DNA of 64,000 bases from Ambrosia x helenae (lineage: Eukaryota; Streptophyta; Magnoliopsida; Asterales; Asteraceae): assembly GCA_030844895.1 (NCBI GenBank), contig CM061233.1:50149453-50213452 (forward strand), written 5' to 3'. Shown one piece after another: positions 1 through 11,135 of this stretch; position 1 is the first letter of the stretch; every line of letters begins with the position of its first letter. The position numbers and the translations under genes were made by a program. The notes under the pieces were generated by a model. It was not told the DNA's origin, did no database searches, and worked only from the letters and a program-made list of their open reading frames with translations.

Positions 1-18
1 AGTTGCTGAAAACATTGA

Positions 19-622
19 AAAACTACAATAACTGTTGAAAAGGAAATTGATCCTGTTGATTTAAAGAATGCTTCAAAAAATCAAAATTTGGCGGAAAGGG
101 TAACTACACTTCAAGCCTTATTTAGTGTATTTGAAGAAATGAAAGAAAAGTTCATAGAGAAAATCAGTGAGGCTATCAATGAACTCTGGAAGTCTGTTGA
201 CCAAATAACACAGGGTCAACAAAAATTAGCAAAGATCAAACACAATTCTGAGATGGAATCGTTATACATGAAAGTGGATGCTTTGTACAACGACACTAAA
301 ACTGATATGAAAGCAATTAAAGATCATTTGTTAAGCACAACTGCGTCCGCTCCAAGATTTGTTTTTGAAACAGAGGTTGATATTGATACAACCAAAAAGG
401 GTACCAAAGATCAAACAATTGATATGCAATCATCTGATAAACCAGTTTCTACTACAGTTTCAACCACTGTTGAGGCTGAAGCAAAACAACCCTCTCCTGT
501 TTCTTCTCCAAAAACCACTGAAACCACAAAATCCGTTGGCACGACTGTGAGAAAACAAACTACAGAAGTTTGTAAACTGCCCATTGAATATTCAACAACA
601 TCAGTCATCACCACTACAAATC
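19..622 (+). pseudogene. Unrecognised coiled-coil ORF, 5' part
   Basis: The frame is open from 19 to 622, and it then runs into a retrotransposon inserted at 623. If the insertion and one target-site copy are skipped, the same frame resumes at 13841, so this was one reading frame. The visible protein has a charged helical stretch (roughly nt 110-330, rich in E, K, L and I, likely coiled coil), followed by a Thr/Ser/Pro-rich linker (nt 345-610). Bases 1-18 may continue the coding sequence in another frame, which suggests an older frameshift upstream. I do not recognise the family. It could be a fragment of a transposon-borne ORF or of a host gene. The true start lies outside the window. Confidence 0.5.
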
Positions 623-1007
623 TGTGACACCCGGCAAATTCTGGTTAACAACGTTGTCTAGATGAAAGTCTACCTTAGCGAGTCACGCGTATATTGTACT
701 TAACTGGGTTAGTTAAGTCGTGTTATGGTTTGGGAACTGTTAGTTCAGTATAGAGGATCATCGGATGTTAGTCTAGAGGTTCATTAGATGTCAGTCCTTA
801 ACCAAGTGTACAAGTGGTGACGATTCGTAGAATCGTCAGAACATAGGGAACATACAAGTCTCGAGTCCCGGGAATTGGTGAACGAGTGTGAATGTGTTTA
901 TTTGCAAGGATGATGTGTTTACAATCATTATGTGACTTGTCGGTATGTGAATATGTGTTAACATATTTTAAAACGGAGTTTAACGCGCAAAATACACAGA
1001 ACCAGCC

Positions 1008-1043
1008 CCTATAGGCGATTAGGGGAGGCTAATCGCCTATAGG
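1008..1043. repeat. Perfect 15-bp inverted repeat upstream of the LTR TATA box
   Basis: Bases 1008-1022 and 1029-1043 are perfectly complementary around a 6-nt loop. The stem contains GGCGATTAG / CTAATCGCC. Further dyads built on the same GCGATTAG core follow at about 1069-1095 and 1140-1162. They lie just before the TATA box, where U3 enhancers or transcription-factor sites would be expected. Confidence 0.75.
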
Positions 1044-1200
1044 GTATGCATTTGGGGATCATTTCATGCGATTAGGGGGCTACTCGCATGTAATAACAGG
1101 CGATTAGCCCTAAATGCAAGAAATGTCATGCGATTAGCAATGCTAATCGCGTCTAGCTGCTGCATAATCGCATGGAACGTGCTGGACGACTAAAAACGAC

Positions 1201-1208
1201 TATAAATA
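1201..1208 (+). promoter_or_regulatory. TATA box of the 5' LTR
   Basis: TATAAATA stands after the hairpin cluster and is conserved at 11712-11719 in the 3' LTR. It is the best candidate for the core promoter of the element, so U3 would be about 623-1230. This is a motif-based call. Confidence 0.6.
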
Positions 1209-1900
1209 CAATACTTGACCTCCTAAACTTCATAATATCAACCCTAGTCGTCCCATAACCCGCCCCAACACACACACAACCTCTGGAACGTGATTTTGGA
1301 TCAAAACACAAGGTTTCAAGCTTATTTCATCAATCTATCACAATCTAAGGTGTGATTTTCATCCATGCAATCTTTACTAACGTTTTTAATAAATCCCTAA
1401 CGGTCCAGACCTGTTTTAAAACGAATAAGCTTTCTGAAAATCGTTAATAAGTATGGTTAATTGGATTTTAAATAGCATGCATGATGTATGTGGGTTTTCA
1501 ATTAAAAGCTAGGTTTTTGTGATTCAAGATGGATGATTAACATGTTATTAGGTTAGTTTCAGATTAATAATGATGGCATGATGATGAGATCTGAGTTATT
1601 GTTAATTAGTGTTACGGTTTTGCATGCTAATGTGATGTTTCATGTTATGTGTATTGTCTTTAAGATACATGATTGCATTCAGGGCTGATAGATCGAGGTT
1701 AAACGAAGGATTTTGATGGAAATATGTTTGATATAGTTGTTTGGATGATATTTGATGTTTACACACGTTCTGGGATTGATTTGGAGTGTTAAACGCGTGA
1801 AAAACCGGAACAACCATGTTGCAGGCGAGTAGCAACCCAGGCGATTAGGAGGCTAATCGCCTATGTTTCATGCAATTAGGGGCTAATTGCTAGCATATGC

Positions 1901-2110
1901 ATGTCTTATGAGCTAATTGCTAGCAGATGCATGTCTTATGAGCTAATTGCTAGCAGATGCATGTCTTATGAGCTAATTGCTAGTAGATGCATGTCTTATG
2001 AGCTAATTGCTAGTAGATGCATGTCTTATGAGCTAATTGCTAGTAGATGTATGTCTTATGACCTAATTGCTAGTAAATGCATGTCTTATGACTTAATTGC
2101 CTATGGTATA
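1901..2110 (+). repeat. 30-bp minisatellite in the 5' LTR (7 copies)
   Basis: Seven head-to-tail units begin at 1901, 1931, 1961, 1991, 2021, 2051 and 2081. Each starts ATGTCTTATG and contains CTAATTGCTAG; the last two vary. Because 30 is a multiple of three, the array reads as a repeated decapeptide, but this is a by-product and not a gene. The 3' LTR carries the same copy number (12428-12637). Confidence 0.9.
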
Positions 2111-3310
2111 GGCAATTAGCATTCCTAAATGCCTGTTGACTTTCATAATCGCCTGTACTGCTGCTGTAAGTATATTTTGACATATCGAGACCCGATTTGA
2201 CACCTAGGAACATGCTAGGAACCCCGTAACATATATAGTGACTTGGTAACATGTGTTCGGACTTATTTACGTGATACTTGAACTACGTGCTGTAACTTGT
2301 TGGACGTTAGCGTATGTTAAGTATGATTGCATGATTGTATGTTTGAGAGTGTAAGCGTAACACGGGGAGTCTCGGGTCACCAATGGGATGTCGAGTCTTG
2401 TACTATGGGTTAATTTAACAGTCATGGTGTTTTCAAACGAACTTGGTTATGGTCTGGACATCTAGGGACTAACTAACCTGCGGGTTATTAGTCTAAGTAC
2501 TTGTAACTGTCATATGTTAGGTCACCGCTTTACGGGACTAGCATAGCTTGCTGAGTTTATTCGTATTACGAAGTAACGCAACCTAAGGTGAGTTTACGGC
2601 CCCTCTTTTAACTGGTTTCACTTTTCGGGGGAGAAAACATGTGTTAAAACTTATGTTTGGTAACTACTGTCATACTATGGGTTTCTATGGTTTACTATAC
2701 GATCTTTGGAAGTCCCGGGGGAAAACATGAATGTGCGGGTTAGCACAACGGGGAAATGTGAATAGCGCTATTGGGAGTGACCAACCCCGCTCGTCGTCTT
2801 GGAGGGCCGGGCGAGTGCATATTGTCTCAAACAGGAACAACAGGTTTACTATTCGGGCACGACATCTGGTTTGCGAGTTAGTAATGGTTTTCCAATCGTG
2901 GTAGTAACAAAACATACGCCTAGCTAGCGTACTTTGGTTTTCGATTTGTCATAGTATGGACAGGTTGATCTTGGTACTGTGATTACAAAACCTGTAAACT
3001 CACCAGCATTTTTGTGCTAACGTAAACTTTTACATGTTTTCTCAGGTCGCTAAGGTAGCACAATGGAACTAGGGCGCACACGTCTGCACGGCGTCTAGTT
3101 AGGATTGCATGGTTTTCAAACGTTGAACACTTGGTTTATTTTGGATTATGTTTTGAATAAGCTTCTGCTGTATTTTGGAAATTTTAAACTATGTTTTTGA
3201 AATTGCATATGTTCATTTAGACTTGTTTATTGTGATCGTTGGTTTGGATCCTGGTTTGTCATGCGCCTCGCGGTAAAACTTCGCAAGTGGATTTTGTGGG
3301 TGTGACAGAT

Positions 3311-3328
3311 TGGTATCAGAGCCAATGG
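3311..3328 (+). other. Primer binding site, tRNA-iMet type
   Basis: TGGTATCAGAGCC lies 3 nt after the LTR end, which is the usual sequence complementary to the 3' end of initiator Met tRNA and the start site for minus-strand DNA synthesis. The next bases carry one extra A compared with the form seen at 29881-29898. The 3329-3863 leader before gag holds no ORF that I can support. Confidence 0.9.
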
Positions 3329-3863
3329 TTATAGTGAACTAGGACTGCATGTAGAGTCTAGTCTATAGCCGAGTCGCACACACTAGACGATCACATAGTA
3401 CTAAACATTTTGATGGATTACGTATGGGCTGTCGGGGTGTCTCTAAATCATCTGACCTTTCTATGTTACATCATCCGTTCCATCCTAAGTCGGGTTACTT
3501 GCTTTCTAGGCAGTGCGGTATATTGGGGTAAATCGTGTACTCTTGAGATTTGTCCAAGGCTCGGACATCTCCCTTCCATACTCCAATAGAAACACTTGTC
3601 ATAAACTACTGTAGTATTGCGGTGTATAGCTAAGAGTCTATGTTCGGTGATTTGAACTTCGAACTAAGAGAACACTTGGAGGACCATGTAGAGCGGTTTA
3701 TCATTTTGGGTGCACACAAAATCATAAACCGAAATGCATGAAAGCCCTAGTGAGCTCTGGGTTTGAATGGATAGTCCTGAGTTGGATCTAGCTTTGATTT
3801 TGTGAATGCTAGTGGTTACCATTAGCTGTGAAACTAAATTTTCTCGTTCTTTCTGCCAGAATC

Positions 3864-5250
3864 ATGTCTGGAGTACGAGGAGGACATGGAGGTGGTCGCA
3901 ATGGTGGACGTGGTGGTGGTCGCGGTGGTGCTGGTGGTCGTGGAGGTGTAAACCTATCACAGGAAGATCTGAATAACTTGCTGCAAGCTGCCTTCCAGTT
4001 AGGGCACAATGGTGGTGGTAAGTTGATTTATCCATTTTTGCCTCATTAGTGAACCTTGTTTACGTTCTTCGTGGTTTCTCATGCGTTTCATTTCAGGTGG
4101 TCCAGTTAACCCACCCCCACCCATGTGTACCTACAAGATGTTTCGGGACTGTAAGCCCCAGGAATTCTCTGGCACTGAGGGTGCGGTGAGCTTGCTCAGG
4201 TGGCTGGAAAAGGTGGAGTCAGTGTTTCTGATGTGTAACTGTCTCCCAGAAGATCGAGTCAAGTATGCTGCTGCTTTATTCCAGGATGTTGCTTTGACCT
4301 GGTGGAATAACATCACCCAGAATATGGGTATAGAGGAGGCGTATGCTATGCCTTGGGAAAATTTCGTGCAACTGCTGAAGCGAGAGTACTGTCCAAGGGA
4401 AGAGGTGCAAAAGCTAGAGCACGAGGTGTGGAACCTCAAGATGACTGGGTCTGAGATCGAAAAGTATACGGTGAGGCGTAATGAGTTGGCAGTGCTGTGT
4501 CCCGATCTGCATGTGTCAGAATACAGGAGGATTGAACATTATATCTCGGGGCTAGTACCAGAGATCGCAGGGTTGGTGGCTGCGGGAAATCATCCTACAT
4601 ACTCAGAGGTGGTCCGATCAGCTCACAGGATGACAAACTTGAAGGTGAATGAGGGTATCTTGCCTGCTAAGGGTTCGACTGTCAAGGCCCCGGAGAATAA
4701 CAAGCGTAAGTGGGAAAATGAGGGGAAAGGATCTGGGTCAGCACAACAGGGTAAGAGATTTGATAGTGGGGGTTCTTCTTCTGGTAACAAACAGGGTGGT
4801 TATGCGGGGAAACTGCCTAAATGCAACAAGTGTGGGCGTCATCATCAGGGGGACTGCGATCGTAATCGTTGCCATCGCTGTCAGCGATTTGGGCATTTTG
4901 CTAAAGATTGTCGGGCGACACTTCCATCGACCCAGGCCCCAACTACTAACTCGGCTCCTACTACTCAAGGAACTACGGGAAGACAGGGATGTTACAATTG
5001 TGGAGAGACTGGTCATTACAAGAAGGATTGCCCGAAACTGAAGCAGGGCGGGAACAACGGTAACAGGAACAACGGGGGCGGCGGCAGAAATGCACGTGCC
5101 TTCGTCATTGGAGCCGCGGAGGCTAGACAGGATCCTGACACAGTTACCGGTACGTTCCTTCTCAATAATCGCTCTGTTAGTGTTTTATTTGATTCCGGTG
5201 CCGATAAAAGTTTTATATCCATGGAAGTTAGTCGACTGCTAGATGTAGTG
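3864..5250 (+). pseudogene. gag: gag and start of protease (Ty3 chromovirus), spliced and then interrupted
   Basis: The ATG at 3864 opens a Gly/Arg-rich N-terminus (RGGHGGG-type repeats). A 79-nt intron-like segment (4018-4096) separates it from the capsid part, and removing it keeps the frame. Exon 2 has the retrotransposon gag domain (about nt 4130-4640). Three zinc knuckles follow: an irregular CX2C type near 4822-4857, CHRCQRFGHFAKDC near 4870, and CYNCGETGHYKKDC near 4990. The retropepsin motif LFDSGA is near 5185. The apparent stop at 5251 comes only from the solo LTR inserted at 5249; the reading frame continues at 7737. Gag packages element RNA in cytoplasmic particles, and the protease matures the polyprotein. 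Confidence 0.88.
4018..4096 (+). other. Putative spliceosomal intron inside gag
   Basis: It starts with the canonical donor GTAAG (4018-4022) and ends with a pyrimidine-rich acceptor, TTTCATTTCAG, at 4096. It has an in-frame stop (4047-4049). Joining 4017 to 4097 restores one continuous gag frame through a Gly codon. The 79-nt length is typical for a short plant intron. Splicing is inferred, not shown. Confidence 0.7.
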
Positions 5251-6817
5251 TAACACCCCAACCGATGGCGGAAACATCGGGGTGTCACGTATTGATGATT
5301 GTTTTCAGTAGCGCATGGTATAATATAAATTTTAAATAATTTATTCAAACATAATATCCAAAATGTGAAATGATGTCTAAGAATTCAAATACATAATATC
5401 AAATAACAACTTCAATAACTTCAAATAAACTTCAAGTAAAATCCTCATGCTAACTCAAGCCTCAGCTTCATTGTTACCTGAAACATGTTAATTTTGAAAG
5501 TATTTTGGGTCAACATAAGTTGGTGAGAATTACATAGGTTTTTGATAATAAAATGAATAAAATGTTGTGCAATTCATGTGTCATGTTAATCTAGCCCATA
5601 TGTGAGAACATACTAGAAATAAATCGAGTGCATAATCAACCCTGTTGACTGTTATAAAATGATACATACCATACACTTATGGTCCAATTGAATATGTTAT
5701 GCGATAACAAACACCCACATAACCTTTGTAGGAGGCACGTATCCGGGTGGGATTGTCAGTCCAATAGATCTATCAATGTATACCGTCGGCTGATCAATGT
5801 TAATGATTATGCTAGAATGGTGCTTACTCTAATCATGTTCAAGACATAATGCAACATAGAAAACACATAGACACATTGATGATTGAATTGCAATGATAAT
5901 GTTATAACATGTTTCACCCCAAAAATGGTGATAAATAAAAGGGGCTATGTAAAACTCACCTCAGCAAATGTTAAACTTGTTGAAAAGATGAAATAATTGT
6001 GTTGCCCAAAATGATTCCAAATATCACCCTATAATAAGGTAATATATAATAAGTCTAAGTCTAATTAACTTACAAGTGTATCCTAGGGTTTCGATTTGGG
6101 GATAATCAATTGTTGAATTTTAAAATGTTTAATTAATAAAGGAAAATTTGATAATTAATAAAAGAAAGTCTTTTTATAAAATTTGAATTTTTGAATGTGC
6201 ACATTAAAGTGTTTGAAGCATAAAAATAATTTTTATAAAATTATTTCATTTAAAATAGATTTTTAAATCTATTTATTTATAAATAGCCAATATTTAACTT
6301 TAATATTCAAAAATACTAAAATTAAAGAATTCTTATTTTAAAAATCATATTTCTGTTCTAAATGATTAAAAATAATTTGTATAAAATTTTGGTGCAAAAA
6401 TGATGAAAATTGGATTTATTATGATTTAATTATGATTAAATCTAACAAAAATTGATTAAAAATATAAAATAAATGATTTTACTGAATTAAAAATTATTTC
6501 AGTAAAGTTTGACTTTATAAAAAGTCAGGATAAATTTTGGAGAATTTAATAAAATTGTTTTGATATATAAATGGATTTTTATAATTATAATAGTATAAAA
6601 ATGATTTAATTATTATAAATATTAAATAAATGAATTTCTGAAAAATAAAAATTGTAAATAAAACTTTTATCTCAGATTAAACAAACATAATTTTTTTAGA
6701 ATTTATAAAATAGTTTTGATATTTTAAAATGAATTTAAAAGATTAAAAGGTTTAATATATATATAATTATATAATTGTTGTTTAAAAAAAAGAAAAGAAA
6801 AGAAAAGAACAAAAAGT

Positions 6818-6898
6818 GGTCAGAGCCGGGACTCGAACCCAGGTAACCTCTGTGATGAACCAGGGTCACAACCACTTGGCCTAGGCCGGTGGTTGTGA
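6818..6898 (-). repeat. tRNA-like segment in the solo LTR
   Basis: Read on the minus strand, an A-box-like stretch (GGCCAAGTGGTTG) is followed by a consensus B box, GGTTCGAGTCC, and an acceptor-like end. No convincing full cloverleaf or anticodon arm was found by eye, so this is tRNA-derived or tRNA-like and not a working tRNA gene. Confidence 0.5.
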
Positions 6899-7490
6899 TA
6901 TTCTCTGGATGAAATTAATTAAATACACATGCCCAAATCAGATTATCCCCAATTCTAAATAAACGAACCCTAGAATTTGCAATCAAACGATTCAGTCAAC
7001 TTGAGCCCGATTAAAGATGGGGCTTTTGTTGTTTGATTGCCGACCAACAAAACCCATAAAAAAATGGAACTCACAGTGTTGAATTGATGATTATTTCCGG
7101 GTCAAAGCAAAAGTCAACAACGAACAAGATAATAATAATCAGTGTGAATCAGAGAGAATTGGAGGTTGAGAGAGAGTTGTGAGCGAGTATACAAGGTTCG
7201 CAGAGGGTCTAATTATATAGTGGATCAAAGGGTTGGGTTAATTGGAAGGTTTGACCCCGTTTAATAACATACGCGTATAATTGAATCAATTGGTCAACGA
7301 TTGACGTGTAATTGACGTGTAATCGTGTTGCACAAGGCCGATGATTACACGAATTTACCATATAAAGATCAATCAAGCATTGATCTTGATTGATTGTTCA
7401 ACGCGTCCAAGGCAGTTGACTTTTACGAGTCAGACTGCAGTTCAAAAGTGTGTATATAATTAATTTAGGCCGGGTTATTTCCAGAAAGAT

Positions 7491-7560
7491 GGTCCAGCCC
7501 AGTTGGTTGTGCATGTGTGTGTGTTTGGCTTTGGCGCGGGTTCGAACCCCGGCCAAAGCA
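7491..7560 (+). repeat. Second tRNA-like segment in the solo LTR
   Basis: AGCCCAGTTGGTTGTG resembles a tRNA D-arm and A box. GGTTCGAACCCC is a consensus B box and T-arm. The spacer is a GT-rich run. It is opposite in orientation to the segment at 6818-6898. Confidence 0.5.
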
Positions 7561-7736
7561 TTTTATTATTTTTTGATATATATACAAACCAACACACATA
7601 TATTACAATATATATAGAATTAGGGTTCCACAATCGCGACAAAATAATAAATGCAACGTATAAAATGAAAACTTGACGTTTTTATTAAATGCGAACGTGT
7701 AACGTACAAGTTTTTAATGCGTAATGTTACATGTAG

Positions 7737-10700
7737 TACCCGTACCATTAGAGGCTAAGTATATTATTGAGTTGGCAGACGGTAAAAAGATTGAAGCTAG
7801 TTGTATCCTTCGGGAGTGTCAACTAGAGTTGTCGGGTTTGTCGTTCCCCATCGACCTTATGCCGGTACCTTTGGGTAGTTTTGACGTTGTTGTAGGCATG
7901 GATTGGTTGTCTTTGTATCGCGCGGAGATTGTTTGTTACGACAAAATTATTCGGATTCCTCTCCCTGATGGAGAATTCCTTTCTGTGTACGGTATCAAGG
8001 GCGGTGTTCCGCTAAATATCATCTCTAGCATGAAAGCCCTTAAGTATCTTCGAAAGGGTTATTCGGCCGTTTTGGCACTTTTATCTGTTTCCTCTAGCGA
8101 TGAGAAGAAGATCGACGATATTCCTGTTGTACTCGAGTTTCCTGATGTATTTCCTGATGATTTATCTGGTCTTCCTTCCCATCGTCAGGTCGAGTTCGGT
8201 ATTGATCTTGTACCAGGGGCTGCTCCTATTGCTCGGGCCCCCTACCGTCTTGCACCTCCTGAGATGCAGGAATTGTCTAGTCAGTTACAGGAACTCTTGG
8301 ACAAGGGTTTCATCAGACCAAGTTCTTCCCCTTGGGGAGCCCCGATTCTATTCGTCAAGAAGAAGGATGGAAGTTTCCGATTGTGTGTGGATTACAGAGA
8401 ACTGAACAAATTGACCGTCTAGAACCGTTATCCTCTTCCACGTATTGATGATCTATTCGACCAACTCCAGGGTTCTAGTTATTACTCAAAAATTGATTTG
8501 AGGTCCGGTTATCACCAGTTGCGCGTAAGGGAAGCTGACGTTGCAAAGACTGCCTTTCGTACACGTTATGGCCATTTCGAATTCTTGGTCATGCCTTTCG
8601 GTCTCACGAACGCACCGGCGGTTTTCATGGATTTGATGAATCGCGTTTGCAAACCATATCTTGACAAGTTCGTCATTGTGTTTATTGATGATATTCTGAT
8701 TTACTCCAAGAACAAGACCGAACACGAGGAACACCTGCGTTTGGTTTTGGAACTCTTACGACGGGAACAACTTTACGCTAAATTCTCAAAGTGTGACTTT
8801 TGGTTACGCGAAGTTCAGTTCCTAGGACATGTGGTTAATGAACTAGGAATTCATGTCGATCCAGCTAAGATCGAAGCGATCAAGGACTGGGGAGCACCAA
8901 AGACGCCAACTGAGGTGCGGCAATTTCTAGGCCTTGCGGGCTATTATCGTCGTTTCATTATGGGGTTCTCGAAGATCGCTCAACCCCTGACCACTCTTAC
9001 TCAGAAGGATAGAAAATTCGACTGGGGTGAACCACAAGAGTCGGCATTTCAGGAACTAAAGTCTAAACTTTGTTCTGCTCCTATTTTGTCTTTACCTGAA
9101 GGCCCTGATGATTTCATTGTTTACTGTGATGCTTCTATTCATGGTCTCGGTTGCGTGTTGATGCAACGCGAGAAAGTGATTGCGTATGCTTCTCGTCAAC
9201 TCAAGGTGCACGAGAAGAACTACACCACCCATGACTTGGAGTTGGGTGCAGTGGTTTTCGCGTTGAAAATTTGGAGACATTACTTGTACGGTACCAAATG
9301 CACCATCTACACCGATCACAAGAGTCTTCAACATATTTTCGACCAACAACATTTGAACATACGACAGCGTCGTTGGATTGAACTTCTGAATGACTATGAT
9401 TGCGCCATTAAGTACTATCCTGGCAAGGCGAATGTGGTAGCAGACGCCTTGAGCAGGAAGGAATCACTTAAACCTCGTCGCGTTCGGGCGTTGCAACTCA
9501 CCATTCATTCCTCTCTACCTGACCAACTCCGTTCTGCTCAGTTAGAAGCTTTGAAGGAGGAAAACCTTAAAGCTGAGACTATGCACGGTGCCGACAAGCA
9601 CCTCGAGCGAAGGCCTGATGGCCTGCACTACTTCGCAGAACGCATATGGGTTCCTTTATTCGGGGGACTTCGGGAGCTTGTCCTAGATGAGGCTCACAAG
9701 TCCCGGTATTCTATTCATCCTGGTTCGGATAAGATGTACCAAGATCTGAAGGTGCTTTACTGGTGGCCAAACATGAGGTCGGATATAGCCTCATACGTGG
9801 GCAAATGCTTGACCTGTGCTAAGGTCAAGGTGGAATACCAGAAACCGTCGGGTCTCTTGCAACAACCTGAAATTCCGGAGTGGAAATGGGAACGGATTAC
9901 AATGGATTTTGTCACGCAACTACCCAAGTCACCCAGCGAGAATGATAAGATATGGGTGATTGTTGATCGGTTGACAAAATCAGCCCATTTTCTCGCTATT
10001 AAAGAGACCGACACCATGGATCGTTTGGCTCGTCTTTATCTGAAGGAAGTTGTTTCTAAGCACCGGGTGCCGGTTTCTATTATTTCGGATCGTGATTCCC
10101 ATTTTACTTCTCACTTCTGGAAGTCTTTACACAAAGCGTTGGGTACCCAGCTAGACATGAGTACAACTTATCATCCACAGACTGACGGTCAAAGTGAACG
10201 TACGATTCAAACTTTAGAAGACATGCTGCGGGCATGTGTGATCGATTTTGGCAAAGGTTGGGAAGCTCATTTACCGTTAGTAGAATTCTCATACAACAAC
10301 AGTTATCACACGAGCATCAAGGCAGCTCCGTTCGAGGCACTGTACGGGCGGAAATGCCGTTCTCCTCTTTGTTGGGCTGAGGTGGGTGAGAGTCAACTCA
10401 CTGGACCTGAACTAGTGTACGAAACTTCGGAAAAGATCGTACAGATTCGTAACCGGTTGGCAGCGGCACGGGATCGGCAAAAGAGTTATGCCGATCAGCG
10501 TCGCAAACCATTGGAATTCCAAGTTGATGATAAGGTACTTCTGAAGGTTTCACCGTGGAAGGGCGTCATACGCTATGGGAAGCGTGGCAAACTCAACCCT
10601 CGGTATGTCGGTCCATTTACGATCCTGGAACGGATTGGACCAGTGGCGTATCGTCTTGATTTACCGTCGGAGCTCGGCAACGTACATAACGTCTTCCATG

Positions 10701-10984
10701 TGTCCAACTTAAAGAAGTGTCTGGCTGACGAGTCTCTCATTGTTCCACTGGAAGAGATCAAGGTTGACGATCGTCTTCGGATTGTGGAGGAACCTGTTGA
10801 GATTCTGGATTACAAGATTCGTAGCCTACGTCATAGCAAGATTCGCATTGTGAAGGTTCGCTGGAACTCGAACCGGGGACCAGAGTACACTTGGGAACGG
10901 GAGGATCAGATGAAGTCAAAGTATCCTCATCTCTTTCCTAAGGAAGCGTTCGAATCGAGATATGTCTCCACTGCAGCTGAATGA
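7737..10984 (+). pseudogene. pol: pol (protease end, RT, RNase H, integrase, chromodomain) with one stop
   Basis: The frame continues from gag-protease across the solo LTR. A TAG at 8420-8422 replaces the usual Lys in the RT segment LNKLTVKN. Downstream of it 828 codons are open. RT has the catalytic FIDD near nt 8681. RNase H has YCDAS near 9125, LELG, YTDHK and ADALSR (to about 9460). Integrase has an HHCC finger (about 9690-9820), catalytic Asp in MDFVTQLP (about 9905), Asp in SDRD (about 10090) and Glu in TDGQSERT (about 10200). The C-terminal tail near 10830-10950 (VRWNSN...YTWERED) is the chromodomain-like module that targets chromovirus integration to chromatin. Apart from the TAG and the insertion it looks intact. 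Confidence 0.93.
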
Positions 10985-11135
10985 ATCTCGGGGCGAGATT
11001 CCTTTTTAACGTGGGGATGATGTGACAACTCGGGTAAATCTCTCTCTTGGTTTCTATCTTTTGTCTGTTTCTTTTGTTATCCCTTTTGGGTACTGTGCAA
11101 TTTTCGGGACAAAAATTCTTTTAACGTGGGGATGA
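10985..11135 (+). other. Duplicated polypurine-tract block before the 3' LTR
   Basis: The block AACGTGGGGATGATGTGACA occurs twice, at about 11009 and again at the 3' LTR start (about 11124-11143). Each copy follows a CGGG(G)CGAGATTC / CGGGACAAAAATTC-type stretch. Only the second copy leads into the real LTR. The GTGGGGATGA run is the likely plus-strand primer (polypurine tract). Confidence 0.7.

Larger units (their letters stand above)
623..3307 (+). repeat. 5' LTR of the Ty3 chromovirus
   Basis: It is repeated at 11136-13835 with few differences and bounded by TGTGACA at both ends. It holds a hairpin cluster before the TATA box, a TATA box at 1201, a 30-bp minisatellite at about 1901-2110, and another GC(A/G)ATTAG-rich segment around 1830-2150. 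The last part (about 3240-3307) is similar to the end of the minus-strand chromovirus LTR at 22618, so the two elements are related families. Short ORFs within the LTR are not genes. Confidence 0.95.
5249..7731. mobile_element. Solo LTR (TGTAACACC family), 2483 bp
   Basis: It starts TGTAACACCCC and ends ATGTTACA (terminal inverted repeat TGTAACA / TGTTACA). It is flanked by a perfect 5-bp duplication TGTAG (5244-5248, 7732-7736). It has no ORF of note and no internal repeat of its own ends. The first ~110 bases match the LTRs at 26236 and 29902, and the whole element matches 60353-62809 in reverse. By analogy with the PBS at 29881, its transcriptional orientation is minus. It is AT-rich (6100-6800) and contains two tRNA-like segments. 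It splits the host protease region without shifting the frame. Confidence 0.88.

Noticed and set aside
1901..2119. 72-aa ORF of repeated decapeptides
   Set aside because: It is a product of a 30-bp minisatellite within an LTR; no promoter or homologous protein is evident.
4649..5041. 130-aa ORF in a second frame of gag
   Set aside because: Overlaps the zinc-knuckle coding region; composition is that of an out-of-frame shadow.
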